Below are positions 1-5,671 of a stretch of 5,672 bases of DNA, in pieces. Origin of the DNA: Oribacterium sp. UBA5894 (GTDB lineage Bacteria > Bacillota > Clostridia > Lachnospirales > Lachnospiraceae). The stretch spans positions 1-5,672 of the forward strand of contig DJEQ01000107.1 of NCBI GenBank assembly GCA_002431355.1, written 5' to 3'. The notes under the pieces are model-generated. The model was not told the origin of the DNA, did no database searches, and was given only the letters and a program-made list of their open reading frames with translations. Position 1 is the first letter of the stretch; the number at the start of each line of letters is the position of its first letter. The position numbers and the translations under genes were made by a program.

Positions 1-21
1 ACTGGCTTCTGGAGCGGCTCT

Positions 22-60
22 CCGCCCGGGTCCTAAGGGCTGTGTCAACGCCCTTGGCGG
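22..60. other. Hairpin at the left edge, beyond the carD-like stop
   Basis: AAGGGC (35-40) and GCCCTT (50-55) form a perfect 6-bp stem with a 9-base loop, with CCGCC (22-26) and GGCGG (56-60) able to add an uneven outer stem. On the plus strand TTTT follows at 62-65, so it could end a plus-strand transcript entering from the left. On the minus strand, downstream of the carD-like stop, no T-run follows, so it is a poor intrinsic terminator in that direction. The remaining bases of 1-63 show nothing else. Confidence 0.35.
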
Positions 61-63
61 CTT

Positions 64-582
64 TTACGCTTCCTGCATGGACGGCGCCACGTGCTGGTGG
101 ATGAACTCTGGGACTTCAGCCTTCGGAATGTCGAAGATGATCGACAGCTCCATGTAGAGGATGTTTTCAGCCTGCTCCATATAGTGGATATCGGTGAGTG
201 TCATTTTCTTCCCCTGATGTAGACGCGCTTCCTTCCGCTGATGCAGGGTGCGAATGACCCGCATGAGCTCCTCTGGTTCACAGCTTCGGATGCATTCCTT
301 GCAGGCGTCCTCGAGCAGCTTCCGGCTGTGAATGTCCAGAAGCTGAATCTGAGGAGCCGTACGGAGGAACTGCTCCGCCTCCTCGCGCGTCATGATGCGG
401 CGCATATGGGTTTTACTTGCATCCACGGGTGCATAGACGAAACCTTCCGACTTCCCACATGGCTGCATGACATAATACTCTTTTTCGCTGGACGTGCCAT
501 CAATTGCCAGCATTACGCGATCTATTATTTTGTGAACACCCTTACATCCGTAAATGACATATTCACCTGGCTGAAAAAACAT
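64..582 (-). CDS. CarD/CdnL-family RNA polymerase-binding transcription regulator
   Basis: Encodes a 172-residue protein beginning MFFQPGEYVIYGCKGV, the usual opening of CarD/CdnL proteins (fold shared with the RNAP-interacting domain of TRCF/Mfd). Residues about 1-65 form the Tudor-like domain that contacts the RNA polymerase beta subunit: an N-terminal G-x-x-V-x-Y-G-x-x-G-V pattern, then EYYVMQP (35-41), VYAPVD (49-54) and MRRIMT (60-65). Residues about 66-172 look all-helical, matching the C-terminal domain that contacts promoter DNA. Family members stabilise open complexes at promoters; this is family knowledge, not shown here. The frame stays open upstream to a GTG at 672, but ATG 582 is preferred because it gives the family N-terminus and is preceded by GGGAGG at 587-592. 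The extra 30 residues do not resemble CarD, and their codons overlap RNA hairpins. The gene is divergent from the gtrA-like operon. Length is normal. Family assignment is secure; target promoters are unknown. Confidence 0.93.
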   Translation of the reverse strand: MFFQPGEYVIYGCKGVHKIIDRVMLAIDGTSSEKEYYVMQPCGKSEGFVYAPVDASKTHMRRIMTREEAEQFLRTAPQIQLLDIHSRKLLEDACKECIRSCEPEELMRVIRTLHQRKEARLHQGKKMTLTDIHYMEQAENILYMELSIIFDIPKAEVPEFIHQHVAPSMQEA

Positions 583-586
583 ACAT

Positions 587-592
587 CCTCCC
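587..592 (-). promoter_or_regulatory. Ribosome binding site that decides the carD-like start
   Basis: The minus strand reads GAGGGAGG then ATGT before the ATG at 582-580. GGGAGG lies 4 bases upstream of the start, slightly close but strong, with the overlapping GAGGG at a more usual distance. This supports the 172-residue form over the extended frame from the GTG at 672. Confidence 0.75.
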
Positions 593-610
593 TCTTTCCA
601 AATTCTGATC

Positions 611-678
611 CATTCGTCCTTTCTGCGAATGAAGCGCGAGCCCTCCGGCTGCGCGAACCATGAGCGCCTCACAGGCGC
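611..678 (-). other. Three tandem hairpins in the leader of the carD-like gene
   Basis: Three perfect or nearly perfect inverted repeats lie in a row upstream of the ribosome binding site. In transcript order they are: 678-664, stem GCGCCT/AGGCGC (6 bp, 3-base loop); 654-634, stem GCGCAGCC against GGCTcGCGC (8 bp with one bulged C, 4-base loop); and 631-611, stem CATTCG/CGAATG (6 bp, 9-base loop CAGAAAGGA). No U-run follows any of them, so they do not look like intrinsic terminators. They could be a cis-regulatory or stabilising leader RNA. I do not recognise a known riboswitch. Pairing is seen by eye; folding and function are inferred. Confidence 0.45.
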
Positions 679-710
679 CCGTCCTGATCAATCCTGTTTA
701 AAAACTAGCC

Positions 711-739
711 TGTATATTGTTTAGTTTACACCGAAAAAA
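711..739 (-). promoter_or_regulatory. Possible promoter of the carD-like gene (weak)
   Basis: On the minus strand TATACA (716-711) could be a -10 box, placing the transcript start near 704 and giving a leader of about 120 bases that includes all three hairpins. The matching -35 position (739-734) reads only TTTTTT. An alternative is TAAACT (728-723) with TTTCGA 17 bases upstream. The stretch is AT-rich, as expected for a promoter, but no box pair is good, so the exact start is uncertain. Confidence 0.25.
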
Positions 740-779
740 GATTTCTCGAAAGTGAATTTTGCACAATTCAGTGGCAAAA

Positions 780-856
780 ATCGCGCACTATCGTAGGCTG
801 GCTCCGCTCCCCACCGCCTTCTCCACGGCCCATGAGCCGCGCGATAGCCTTGCGAT
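780..856. repeat. GC-rich inverted-repeat island upstream of the operon promoter
   Basis: Several complementary arms overlap: ATCGCGC (780-786) with GCGCGAT (839-845), GGCTC (800-804) with GAGCC (834-838), and the alternatives AGGCT (795-799) with AGCCT (846-850) and ATCGC (780-784) with GCGAT (852-856). The 3' arms GAGCC and GCGCGAT are contiguous, so a 12-bp stem with a 13-base bulge is possible. The central part (about 803-831) is pyrimidine-rich. The right end overlaps the -35 box of the gtrA promoter, so the island lies upstream of that transcript. It could be a regulator-binding region or an unrecognised small RNA; the role is unknown. Confidence 0.35.
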
Positions 857-878
857 CAAAGTGGGATTTTTGTATACT
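850..878 (+). promoter_or_regulatory. Sigma-A type promoter of the gtrA-yfhO-argH operon
   Basis: TTGCGA (850-855) and TATACT (873-878) are separated by exactly 17 bases, with a T-run just before the -10 box. Four of six -35 bases and five of six -10 bases match the consensus. It faces the gtrA-like gene and predicts a start near 885, giving a leader of about 87 bases. It is the best promoter in the window. I see no other promoter between the three plus-strand genes. Confidence 0.62.
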
Positions 879-894
879 CTACCGTATTGAATAA

Positions 895-917
895 GCGCCT
901 TTCTGTGGAACAGGCGT
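895..917 (+). other. Leader hairpin ahead of the gtrA-like gene
   Basis: GCGCCT (895-900) pairs with AGGCGT (912-917) through five Watson-Crick pairs plus an outer G-U. The stem continues as TTC (901-903) with GAA (908-910) around a TGTG loop, leaving one bulged C at 911. It sits about 10 bases after the predicted transcript start and is not followed by a U-run, so it is not a terminator. A 5'-end stabiliser or regulatory structure is possible. Confidence 0.4.
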
Positions 918-960
918 GAAGTAAAGCAGAAAGAACGAGCAAGGTGCACGGCGCTCTGCG

Positions 961-966
961 AAGGAG
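961..966 (+). promoter_or_regulatory. Ribosome binding site of the gtrA-like gene
   Basis: AAGGAG ends 5 bases before the ATG at 972. This is a strong match at a normal distance and fixes the start. Confidence 0.8.
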
Positions 967-971
967 ATCAA

Positions 972-1397
972 ATGAAACAGTTTCATGCGCTGTATGAGCG
1001 TTACAAAGAAATCATTCGCTACCTGATTGTCGGGGTGCTGACGACGGTGGTGAGTCTCGGTGTGTATTATGGACTGGTGCTGACGGTGCTGGATCCGGAG
1101 AACCCGCTGCTTTTGCAGCTTGCGAATATTCTTTCCTGGGTTGCGGCGGTGACCTTCGCCTATATTGCCAGTCGGGCCTATGTGTTTGCAAGTCACAGTA
1201 AAAATATCCGGGAGGAGGCCACCCGCTTTTATATGGCGCGGGTCAGCACACTTGTGCTTGACATGCTGATCATGTTCGTCACGGTCACCCTTCTTCATAT
1301 GAATGACAAGATCGCGAAGCTCATCGTGCAGGTGGTGGTCACGATTCTAAATTATATTCTGAGTAAATTCATGGTATTTGGAAAGTCGAAGGACTGA
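972..1397 (+). CDS. GtrA/GtcA-family membrane protein, probable polyprenyl-phosphate-sugar flippase
   Basis: A 141-residue protein of typical GtrA-family length with four predicted membrane segments at about residues 14-38, 46-72, 88-109 and 113-136. Family hallmarks are visible: IRYLIVG near the N-terminus (15-21), FAYIASRAYVF at the end of the second segment (62-72, with R68), and LNYILSKFMVFG at the C-terminus (126-137). GtrA-family proteins are thought to flip undecaprenyl-phosphate-linked sugars across the cytoplasmic membrane; GtcA does so for wall and lipoteichoic acid glycosylation in Listeria and Bacillus. The next gene encodes a YfhO-family protein, the outer-face transferase in such systems, which supports that role here. 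The start has a strong ribosome binding site. The TGA stop overlaps the ribosome binding site of the next gene, indicating one operon. The sugar and the acceptor polymer cannot be read from the sequence. Confidence 0.9.
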   Translation: MKQFHALYERYKEIIRYLIVGVLTTVVSLGVYYGLVLTVLDPENPLLLQLANILSWVAAVTFAYIASRAYVFASHSKNIREEATRFYMARVSTLVLDMLIMFVTVTLLHMNDKIAKLIVQVVVTILNYILSKFMVFGKSKD

Positions 1398-1402
1398 AGG
1401 AG
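1397..1402 (+). promoter_or_regulatory. Ribosome binding site that decides the yfhO-like start
   Basis: AAGGAG begins on the last base of the gtrA-like stop codon and lies 8 bases before the ATG at 1411. The frame is open back to a TTG at 1378 inside the upstream gene, but that codon lacks a comparable site, so the ATG at 1411 is the likely start. Confidence 0.8.
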
Positions 1403-1410
1403 TAGAGAAG

Positions 1411-4125
1411 ATGGAAAGAGATGTAAAACAGGGTCGGAATGCCTACTGGATATCCTTTATCATTCCGGTCGTGGCGATGCTGCTGATTTTTATTTTCCGT
1501 GGAATTTTCCCGTTTGGCGAGGAAACCTTTCTGCGTACGGATATGTATCATCAGTACGCACCGTTTTTCTCAGAGTTCCAGTATAAGCTTCATCATGGAG
1601 GCTCCCTTCTGTACAGCTGGGATGTGGGCCTCGGCATTAATTTCAGTGCGCTCTATGCCTACTACCTTGCGAGCCCGCTGAACTGGCTGCTGTTCCTCTG
1701 CCCGAAGGGACTGATCCTCGAATTCATGACCTACATGATCGTTGTGAAGATTGGCCTCACGGGCGTTTCCATGTGCTATTACCTTCGTCAGCGCTTCCCG
1801 GAACGGACACTGGGGTGCAGCTTCATTGCCATTCTGTATGCATTGTCCGGCTACATTTCCGCGTACAGCTGGAACCTGATGTGGCTCGACTGTATCCTGC
1901 TGTTCCCGCTGATCCTGCTGGGACTGGAACGGCTCGTGCGTGGGGAGAGCGGAATGCTCTATGTCATCACGCTGGGGCTTTCGATTCTTTCCAACTATTA
2001 CATTTCCATCATGACCTGCATTTTTCTGGTCATTTACTTTATCTGCCTGAACGTGCTGGAGGGCATGGAGCGTCTACGGGTGGTGGGCATCCGGATTCTT
2101 CGCTTTGCGCTGTATTCCCTCATTGCGGGAGGCCTTGCGGCGGTGACCCTGCTGCCGGAGATTTTTGCTCTGCAGATGACGGCGTCCAGCGACTTCACGT
2201 TTCCGCAGACGGCCACGCAGTATTTCACAATCATCGACATGTTTGCACGGCAGATGCCCTTCGTCGAAACGGAGCAGGGCCTCGATCACTGGCCGAATAT
2301 CTACGCAGGTGCGCTGATCTTCCTTCTGCTTCCACTGTACTTCATGAACCGGAAGATTTCGATTCGAGAGAAGGTTGTGCAGGGACTGCTGCTGGTGTTC
2401 TTTTACCTCAGCTTCAGCGTGAACATCCTGAACTTCATATGGCATGGCTTCCATTACCCGAATTCACTTCCATGTCGCCAGAGTTTCATTTATATTTTTC
2501 TTATCCTCGTGATGTGCTATGAGGCGTTCATCCATCGAGCAGCCTCCACGGTGAGGGAGGTCAATGCCTCCTTCGGGATGGCCATCGCCTTCTGTCTTCT
2601 CGCGCAGAAGCTGGTGACAGATGATGCCATTCACTTCAGTGCCTTTTACCTGACGGCCCTGTTTGTACTGCTGTACTACTATTTTATGTATACGGATCGC
2701 ACACGGACGGCAGATGCACGGCGCTGGACGGCCTTCGGCATACTGCTCGTGGTATCGGTGGAGGCCACCCTCAATATGGCCGTCACCTCGGTGACAACCA
2801 CCTCGAGAACGGCGTACGTTCGAGACAATGAGGATGTGGAGAAGCTGGTAGAGGCGGTACGCGCAGAGGATCCGGGCTTCTATCGCTTCGAGAAGATCAC
2901 GCGGAAGACGAAGGACGACGGTGCCTGGATGAACTTCCCGAGCGTTTCGCTCTTTTCATCGACGGCGTATGCCCACTGCTCGGATTTCTTTAAGAGGATG
3001 GGCATGGAGTCGTCGACCAATGCCTACTCCATTACGGGCTCCACGCCACTCATGAATATGCTGATGTCGGTTAAGTATGACATTTATTCTGAGGAGCCGC
3101 AGGCACCGGGAGAGCGGGGGCTTTCCTATGTGGGAAGCTCCGGCGAGACCAGTATGTATGCAACAGATTTCACGCTGCCGCTCGGCTATATGCTTTCGCA
3201 GGTGGAGCTCGATGCGTGGGACACCCATGCCGGGACGCCCGCATTGGCGCAGAACAGCCTGTGTGAGGCACTCGGCTGCGACCCGGTCATGATCAGTGTC
3301 CTCGGTGAGTTTGTGGGCTCGGACTACAGCTTCACGGCGGATGAGGCCGGAGAGTACTATGCCTATGTGAGCAATGCCTCCATCAAGCAGGTCACCGCCA
3401 GCACGGGCTACAGCGAGAAGAGCTTTAACAATGTCGATCGAGGCTTCCTTCTCGAGCTTGGCTGGCTGGACGCCGGAGAAACGGTGACGCTCGAGAGCAA
3501 GACCGAGGGACAGAGCGTATCAGCCGATGTCTATCGCTTCGATTACAGTGCACTTCGCGAGGTGAAGGAGGCACTCGAGGACGAGGGACTCCAGCTCACG
3601 AAGTGGACGGATACGACGGTCTCCGGTACGATCACGACCGACGAGGGTGGCACGATGATGACGACGATTCCGTATGATCCAGGCTGGAAGATTCTGGTTG
3701 ACGGCGTAGAGGTAGCACCAACCGAGGTGAAGGATACCTTTATGGGCGTCAAGCTGACACCGGGAACGCATACGATTGAAATGCATTTCATGCCGCAGGG
3801 ACTGGTGGTCGGCGGAGCTATCAGTGGACTTAGCCTTCTGATGCTGCTCGGCATCTGGCTTCTTACCCGCCGCTTCGGGCTTTTGAGTGAAGGACTTGCA
3901 GAGTGGGAGCAGGACGAAGAAGCGGGAGACGAGGAAAACGGCGAGGAAACAGACGCGGAGGACGATGAAATCGCCTTTCGGATGGAAGCTGGCGAGGCCA
4001 CAGAGCATCTGAATGAAGAGAAGAATGTACTGGAAGACCGGGCAGGAAGTGCGGGACCTGAACCGCAGGTGCAGAAGGAAGAACTGGAAATCATCGAAAT
4101 GGATGAAGAGGAGGAAGAAGTATGA
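1411..4125 (+). CDS. YfhO-family polytopic membrane protein, probable GT-C glycosyltransferase with acidic tail
   Basis: A 904-residue protein. The N-terminal half (to about residue 462) is a series of roughly 13 hydrophobic segments. The first is at about 12-33, followed by a loop with the family motif RTDMYHQYAPFF (42-53); D44 is the likely catalytic acid by analogy with GT-C enzymes. Residues about 465-795 form an extracytoplasmic domain with family-like patterns: N508-S517 (NFPSVSLFSS), LMSVKYDIYS (551-560) and IPYDPGWKILVDG (753-765). A final membrane segment spans about 797-818, followed by TRR (819-821) and a cytoplasmic tail (827-904). In that tail 34 of 78 residues are Asp or Glu, and it ends in five Glu and a Val. 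YfhO proteins transfer a sugar from undecaprenyl phosphate to an envelope polymer such as lipoteichoic acid. The adjacent GtrA-like flippase fits this, but the GT2 partner is not in the window. The acidic tail is not a usual part of the family as I know it. Substrate is unknown; family call is confident. Confidence 0.88.
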   Translation: MERDVKQGRNAYWISFIIPVVAMLLIFIFRGIFPFGEETFLRTDMYHQYAPFFSEFQYKLHHGGSLLYSWDVGLGINFSALYAYYLASPLNWLLFLCPKGLILEFMTYMIVVKIGLTGVSMCYYLRQRFPERTLGCSFIAILYALSGYISAYSWNLMWLDCILLFPLILLGLERLVRGESGMLYVITLGLSILSNYYISIMTCIFLVIYFICLNVLEGMERLRVVGIRILRFALYSLIAGGLAAVTLLPEIFALQMTASSDFTFPQTATQYFTIIDMFARQMPFVETEQGLDHWPNIYAGALIFLLLPLYFMNRKISIREKVVQGLLLVFFYLSFSVNILNFIWHGFHYPNSLPCRQSFIYIFLILVMCYEAFIHRAASTVREVNASFGMAIAFCLLAQKLVTDDAIHFSAFYLTALFVLLYYYFMYTDRTRTADARRWTAFGILLVVSVEATLNMAVTSVTTTSRTAYVRDNEDVEKLVEAVRAEDPGFYRFEKITRKTKDDGAWMNFPSVSLFSSTAYAHCSDFFKRMGMESSTNAYSITGSTPLMNMLMSVKYDIYSEEPQAPGERGLSYVGSSGETSMYATDFTLPLGYMLSQVELDAWDTHAGTPALAQNSLCEALGCDPVMISVLGEFVGSDYSFTADEAGEYYAYVSNASIKQVTASTGYSEKSFNNVDRGFLLELGWLDAGETVTLESKTEGQSVSADVYRFDYSALREVKEALEDEGLQLTKWTDTTVSGTITTDEGGTMMTTIPYDPGWKILVDGVEVAPTEVKDTFMGVKLTPGTHTIEMHFMPQGLVVGGAISGLSLLMLLGIWLLTRRFGLLSEGLAEWEQDEEAGDEENGEETDAEDDEIAFRMEAGEATEHLNEEKNVLEDRAGSAGPEPQVQKEELEIIEMDEEEEEV
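4109..4114 (+). promoter_or_regulatory. Ribosome binding site of argH inside the yfhO-like coding sequence
   Basis: A perfect AGGAGG lies 7 bases before the argH ATG at 4122. It is made from the consecutive Glu codons at the very end of the upstream protein. With the ATGA start/stop overlap (4122-4125), this implies translation of argH by ribosomes finishing the upstream gene, by fresh initiation, or both. Confidence 0.85.
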
Positions 4126-5459
4126 AGCTTTGGGGTGGACGATTTACAGAGGCAGAGGATAAGCGGACCGAGGAGTTTAACGAGTCCTTAAGCTTTGATA
4201 AGCGCATGTACCGGCAGGATATTACCGGCTCGATCGCACATGCAGAGATGCTTGGAAAGCAGGGCATCATCTCGGAGGCGGACAGCGAAGCCATCATGGC
4301 GGGACTTCGGGGCATCCTCCAGGACATTGAGGACGGAAAGCTCGTTATCGAGGGCGATGCAGAGGATATCCACAGCTTTGTGGAGGCGGAGCTTACGGAG
4401 CGCATTGGCGAGCCGGGCAAGCGCCTGCATACCGGCCGAAGCCGGAACGATCAGGTGGCACTCGATATGAAAATGTATACACGGGACCACATCGATGGCA
4501 TGATGGAGCACATGAAGGCCCTGCTTGATACGGTGGAGACCATCATGGATGCGCATCGTGCGACCTATATGCCAGGCTTCACCCATCTTCAGAAGGCACA
4601 GCCAACGACGCTTGCGCACCATATGGGCGCATATAAGGAGATGTTCCTTCGCGACCTGAGCCGTCTTCACGATACCCGGGACCGCCTCAATGAGTGCCCG
4701 CTCGGCGCCGGTGCCTTTGCCGGTACCACCTATCCGCTGGATCGCAGCTTTACGGCAGAGAGGCTCGGCTTCCGGAAGCCAACGGAAAACTCCATGGATT
4801 CTGTTTCTGATCGGGACTATCTTCTCGAGTATCTCTTCGATCTTGCGACGATTCAGATGCACTTAAGCCGCCTCAGTGAGGAAATCTGTATCTGGAACTC
4901 GAATGAATATAAGTTTGTCAAGATCTCCGATAAGTATTCGACGGGCTCGAGCATCATGCCGCAGAAGAAGAATCCGGACATTGCGGAGCTCATCCGTGGA
5001 AAGACTGGACGGGTCTATGGCGCGCTCATGAGCCTCTTTACCGTGATGAAGGGCCTGCCGCTTGCCTATAATAAGGATATGCAGGAGGATAAGGAGATGG
5101 CCTTTGACGCCATGGACACGGTACAGAATTCCGTCATCCTGATGAAGGATATGCTGGCCACCATGACCTGGAATGAGGAGCGGATGAAGAACTCCGCAAA
5201 GCTTGGCTTTACCAATGCAACCGACGTGGCCGACTACCTCGTTCGGAAGGGTGTACCATTCCGGACCGCGCATGGCATCGTCGGCGAGCTCGTGCTTCTC
5301 TGCGAGCAGAAGGGCTGTGCCCTCGATGATCTCACCCTCGACGAGTACCATACCATCTGTGACGAGATCGACCCGGACATCTACGACGCCATCTCCCTCG
5401 AAACCTGCGTCCGGAACCGGAAGACCCTCGGCGCACCAGGCGCCCTCCTCGAGAACTGA
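4122..5459 (+). CDS. argH: Argininosuccinate lyase
   Basis: A 445-residue cytoplasmic enzyme of the fumarase/aspartase superfamily that splits argininosuccinate into arginine and fumarate, the last step of arginine biosynthesis; the family acts as a homotetramer. It opens MKLWGGRF, diagnostic for ArgH. Other marks in order: HTGRSRNDQ (103-111), which binds substrate; GFTHLQKAQPTT (152-163), with the catalytic T154-H155 pair; GAGAFAGT, containing substrate-contacting residues, just after residue 190; and the superfamily signature GSSIMPQKKNPD (275-286), whose mobile loop carries the catalytic serine (S276/S277) with K282 and N284. All key residues are present, so it should be active. It is about 10-20 residues shorter than many family members, all at the C-terminus, which ends soon after the NRKTLGAPG stretch. 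The start overlaps the upstream stop by four bases, unusual company since argH more often sits next to argG. No ARG box was identified. Confidence 0.97.
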   Translation: MKLWGGRFTEAEDKRTEEFNESLSFDKRMYRQDITGSIAHAEMLGKQGIISEADSEAIMAGLRGILQDIEDGKLVIEGDAEDIHSFVEAELTERIGEPGKRLHTGRSRNDQVALDMKMYTRDHIDGMMEHMKALLDTVETIMDAHRATYMPGFTHLQKAQPTTLAHHMGAYKEMFLRDLSRLHDTRDRLNECPLGAGAFAGTTYPLDRSFTAERLGFRKPTENSMDSVSDRDYLLEYLFDLATIQMHLSRLSEEICIWNSNEYKFVKISDKYSTGSSIMPQKKNPDIAELIRGKTGRVYGALMSLFTVMKGLPLAYNKDMQEDKEMAFDAMDTVQNSVILMKDMLATMTWNEERMKNSAKLGFTNATDVADYLVRKGVPFRTAHGIVGELVLLCEQKGCALDDLTLDEYHTICDEIDPDIYDAISLETCVRNRKTLGAPGALLEN

Positions 5460-5618
5460 GCTGCTTCAAGACGAATAAAGCGCCCGCAAGGCCCCGGAGG
5501 GCCAGGCAACCCCCCACGGAACCGTCGTTAGAAGATCCAAACGGAATCCGGAGGGGGCCCGTCGAAACCAGTACTCCGATGCCGGAAAAATCACAGACCG
5601 GACCTTAAGAAACACTAG
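5460..5618. other. Noncoding GC-rich stretch downstream of argH with short inverted repeats
   Basis: No credible gene is seen. Inverted repeats include GGCCC (5490-5494) with GGGCC (5499-5503) around CGGA; CCCCC (5511-5515) with GGGGG (5553-5557), extended by CGG (5517-5519) with CCG (5548-5550); and CGGAG (5549-5553) with CTCCG (5574-5578). The last two compete. None is followed by a T-run, so a clear intrinsic terminator for the operon is not visible here; termination may lie beyond the window or be Rho-dependent. Confidence 0.4.
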
Positions 5619-5671
5619 ACCCTCTGCAATCATCGCGTTTTCCTGATGAAAACGCTCCGTTGACAGAGGGT
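5619..5671. repeat. Long two-part hairpin at the right edge
   Basis: The outer arms ACCCTCTG (5619-5626) and CAGAGGGT (5664-5671) are perfectly complementary, extended by CAA (5627-5629) with TTG (5660-5662) and one bulged A at 5663. The inner arms GCGTTTTC (5635-5642) and GAAAACGC (5648-5655) form a perfect 8-bp stem with loop CTGAT. Nineteen pairs in 53 bases is well beyond chance for a random spot. The window stops one base later, so a following T-run (terminator) or gene cannot be checked. It could be a terminator, a leader RNA of a downstream gene, or a small palindromic repeat element. Confidence 0.6.
5660..5665 (+). promoter_or_regulatory. Perfect -35 hexamer at the right edge (possible promoter, truncated)
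   Basis: TTGACA matches the sigma-A -35 consensus exactly and lies in the 3' arm of the long hairpin. A -10 box would fall near 5683, outside the window, so this is only half a promoter and may be coincidental. Confidence 0.25.

Larger units (their letters stand above)
583..971. other. Divergent intergenic region between the carD-like and gtrA-like genes
   Basis: This 389-base stretch has no credible gene. From left to right it holds the carD-like ribosome binding site and three leader hairpins (587-678), an AT-rich segment (about 691-770) with an AAACTA (702-707) / TAGTTT (722-727) inverted repeat, a GC-rich inverted-repeat island (780-856), the sigma-A type promoter of the plus-strand operon (850-878), and that operon's leader with a hairpin at 895-917 and its ribosome binding site at 961-966. 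Both transcription units appear to start from here. Confidence 0.7.

Noticed and set aside
43..48. TTGACA on the minus strand as a -35 box at the left edge.
   Set aside because: The position 17 bases downstream reads GCGGAG, nothing like a -10 box, and the bases lie in a hairpin loop.
241..663. A 140-codon plus-strand open frame antisense to the carD-like gene.
   Set aside because: It mirrors the carD coding sequence, has no recognisable protein family and no good ribosome binding site, and runs through the carD leader hairpins.
583..672. A 30-residue N-terminal extension of the carD-like protein from the GTG at 672.
   Set aside because: The GTG lies in a hairpin loop without a ribosome binding site, the extension does not resemble CarD, and ATG 582 gives the family N-terminus with a strong site.
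1378..1410. An earlier TTG start for the yfhO-like protein at 1378.
   Set aside because: It overlaps the gtrA-like gene, adds 11 charged residues and lacks a ribosome binding site; ATG 1411 has AAGGAG at 8 bases.
1773..2522. A 249-codon plus-strand frame inside the yfhO-like gene.
   Set aside because: It is a frame-shifted shadow with low-complexity Ala/Gly/His-rich composition, while the membrane-protein frame continues uninterrupted through it.
4188..4862. A long minus-strand open frame (224 codons) inside argH, and a second one at 4863-5351.
   Set aside because: They lie opposite a strongly supported argH and have no recognisable family; codon bias of GC-rich genes produces such shadows.
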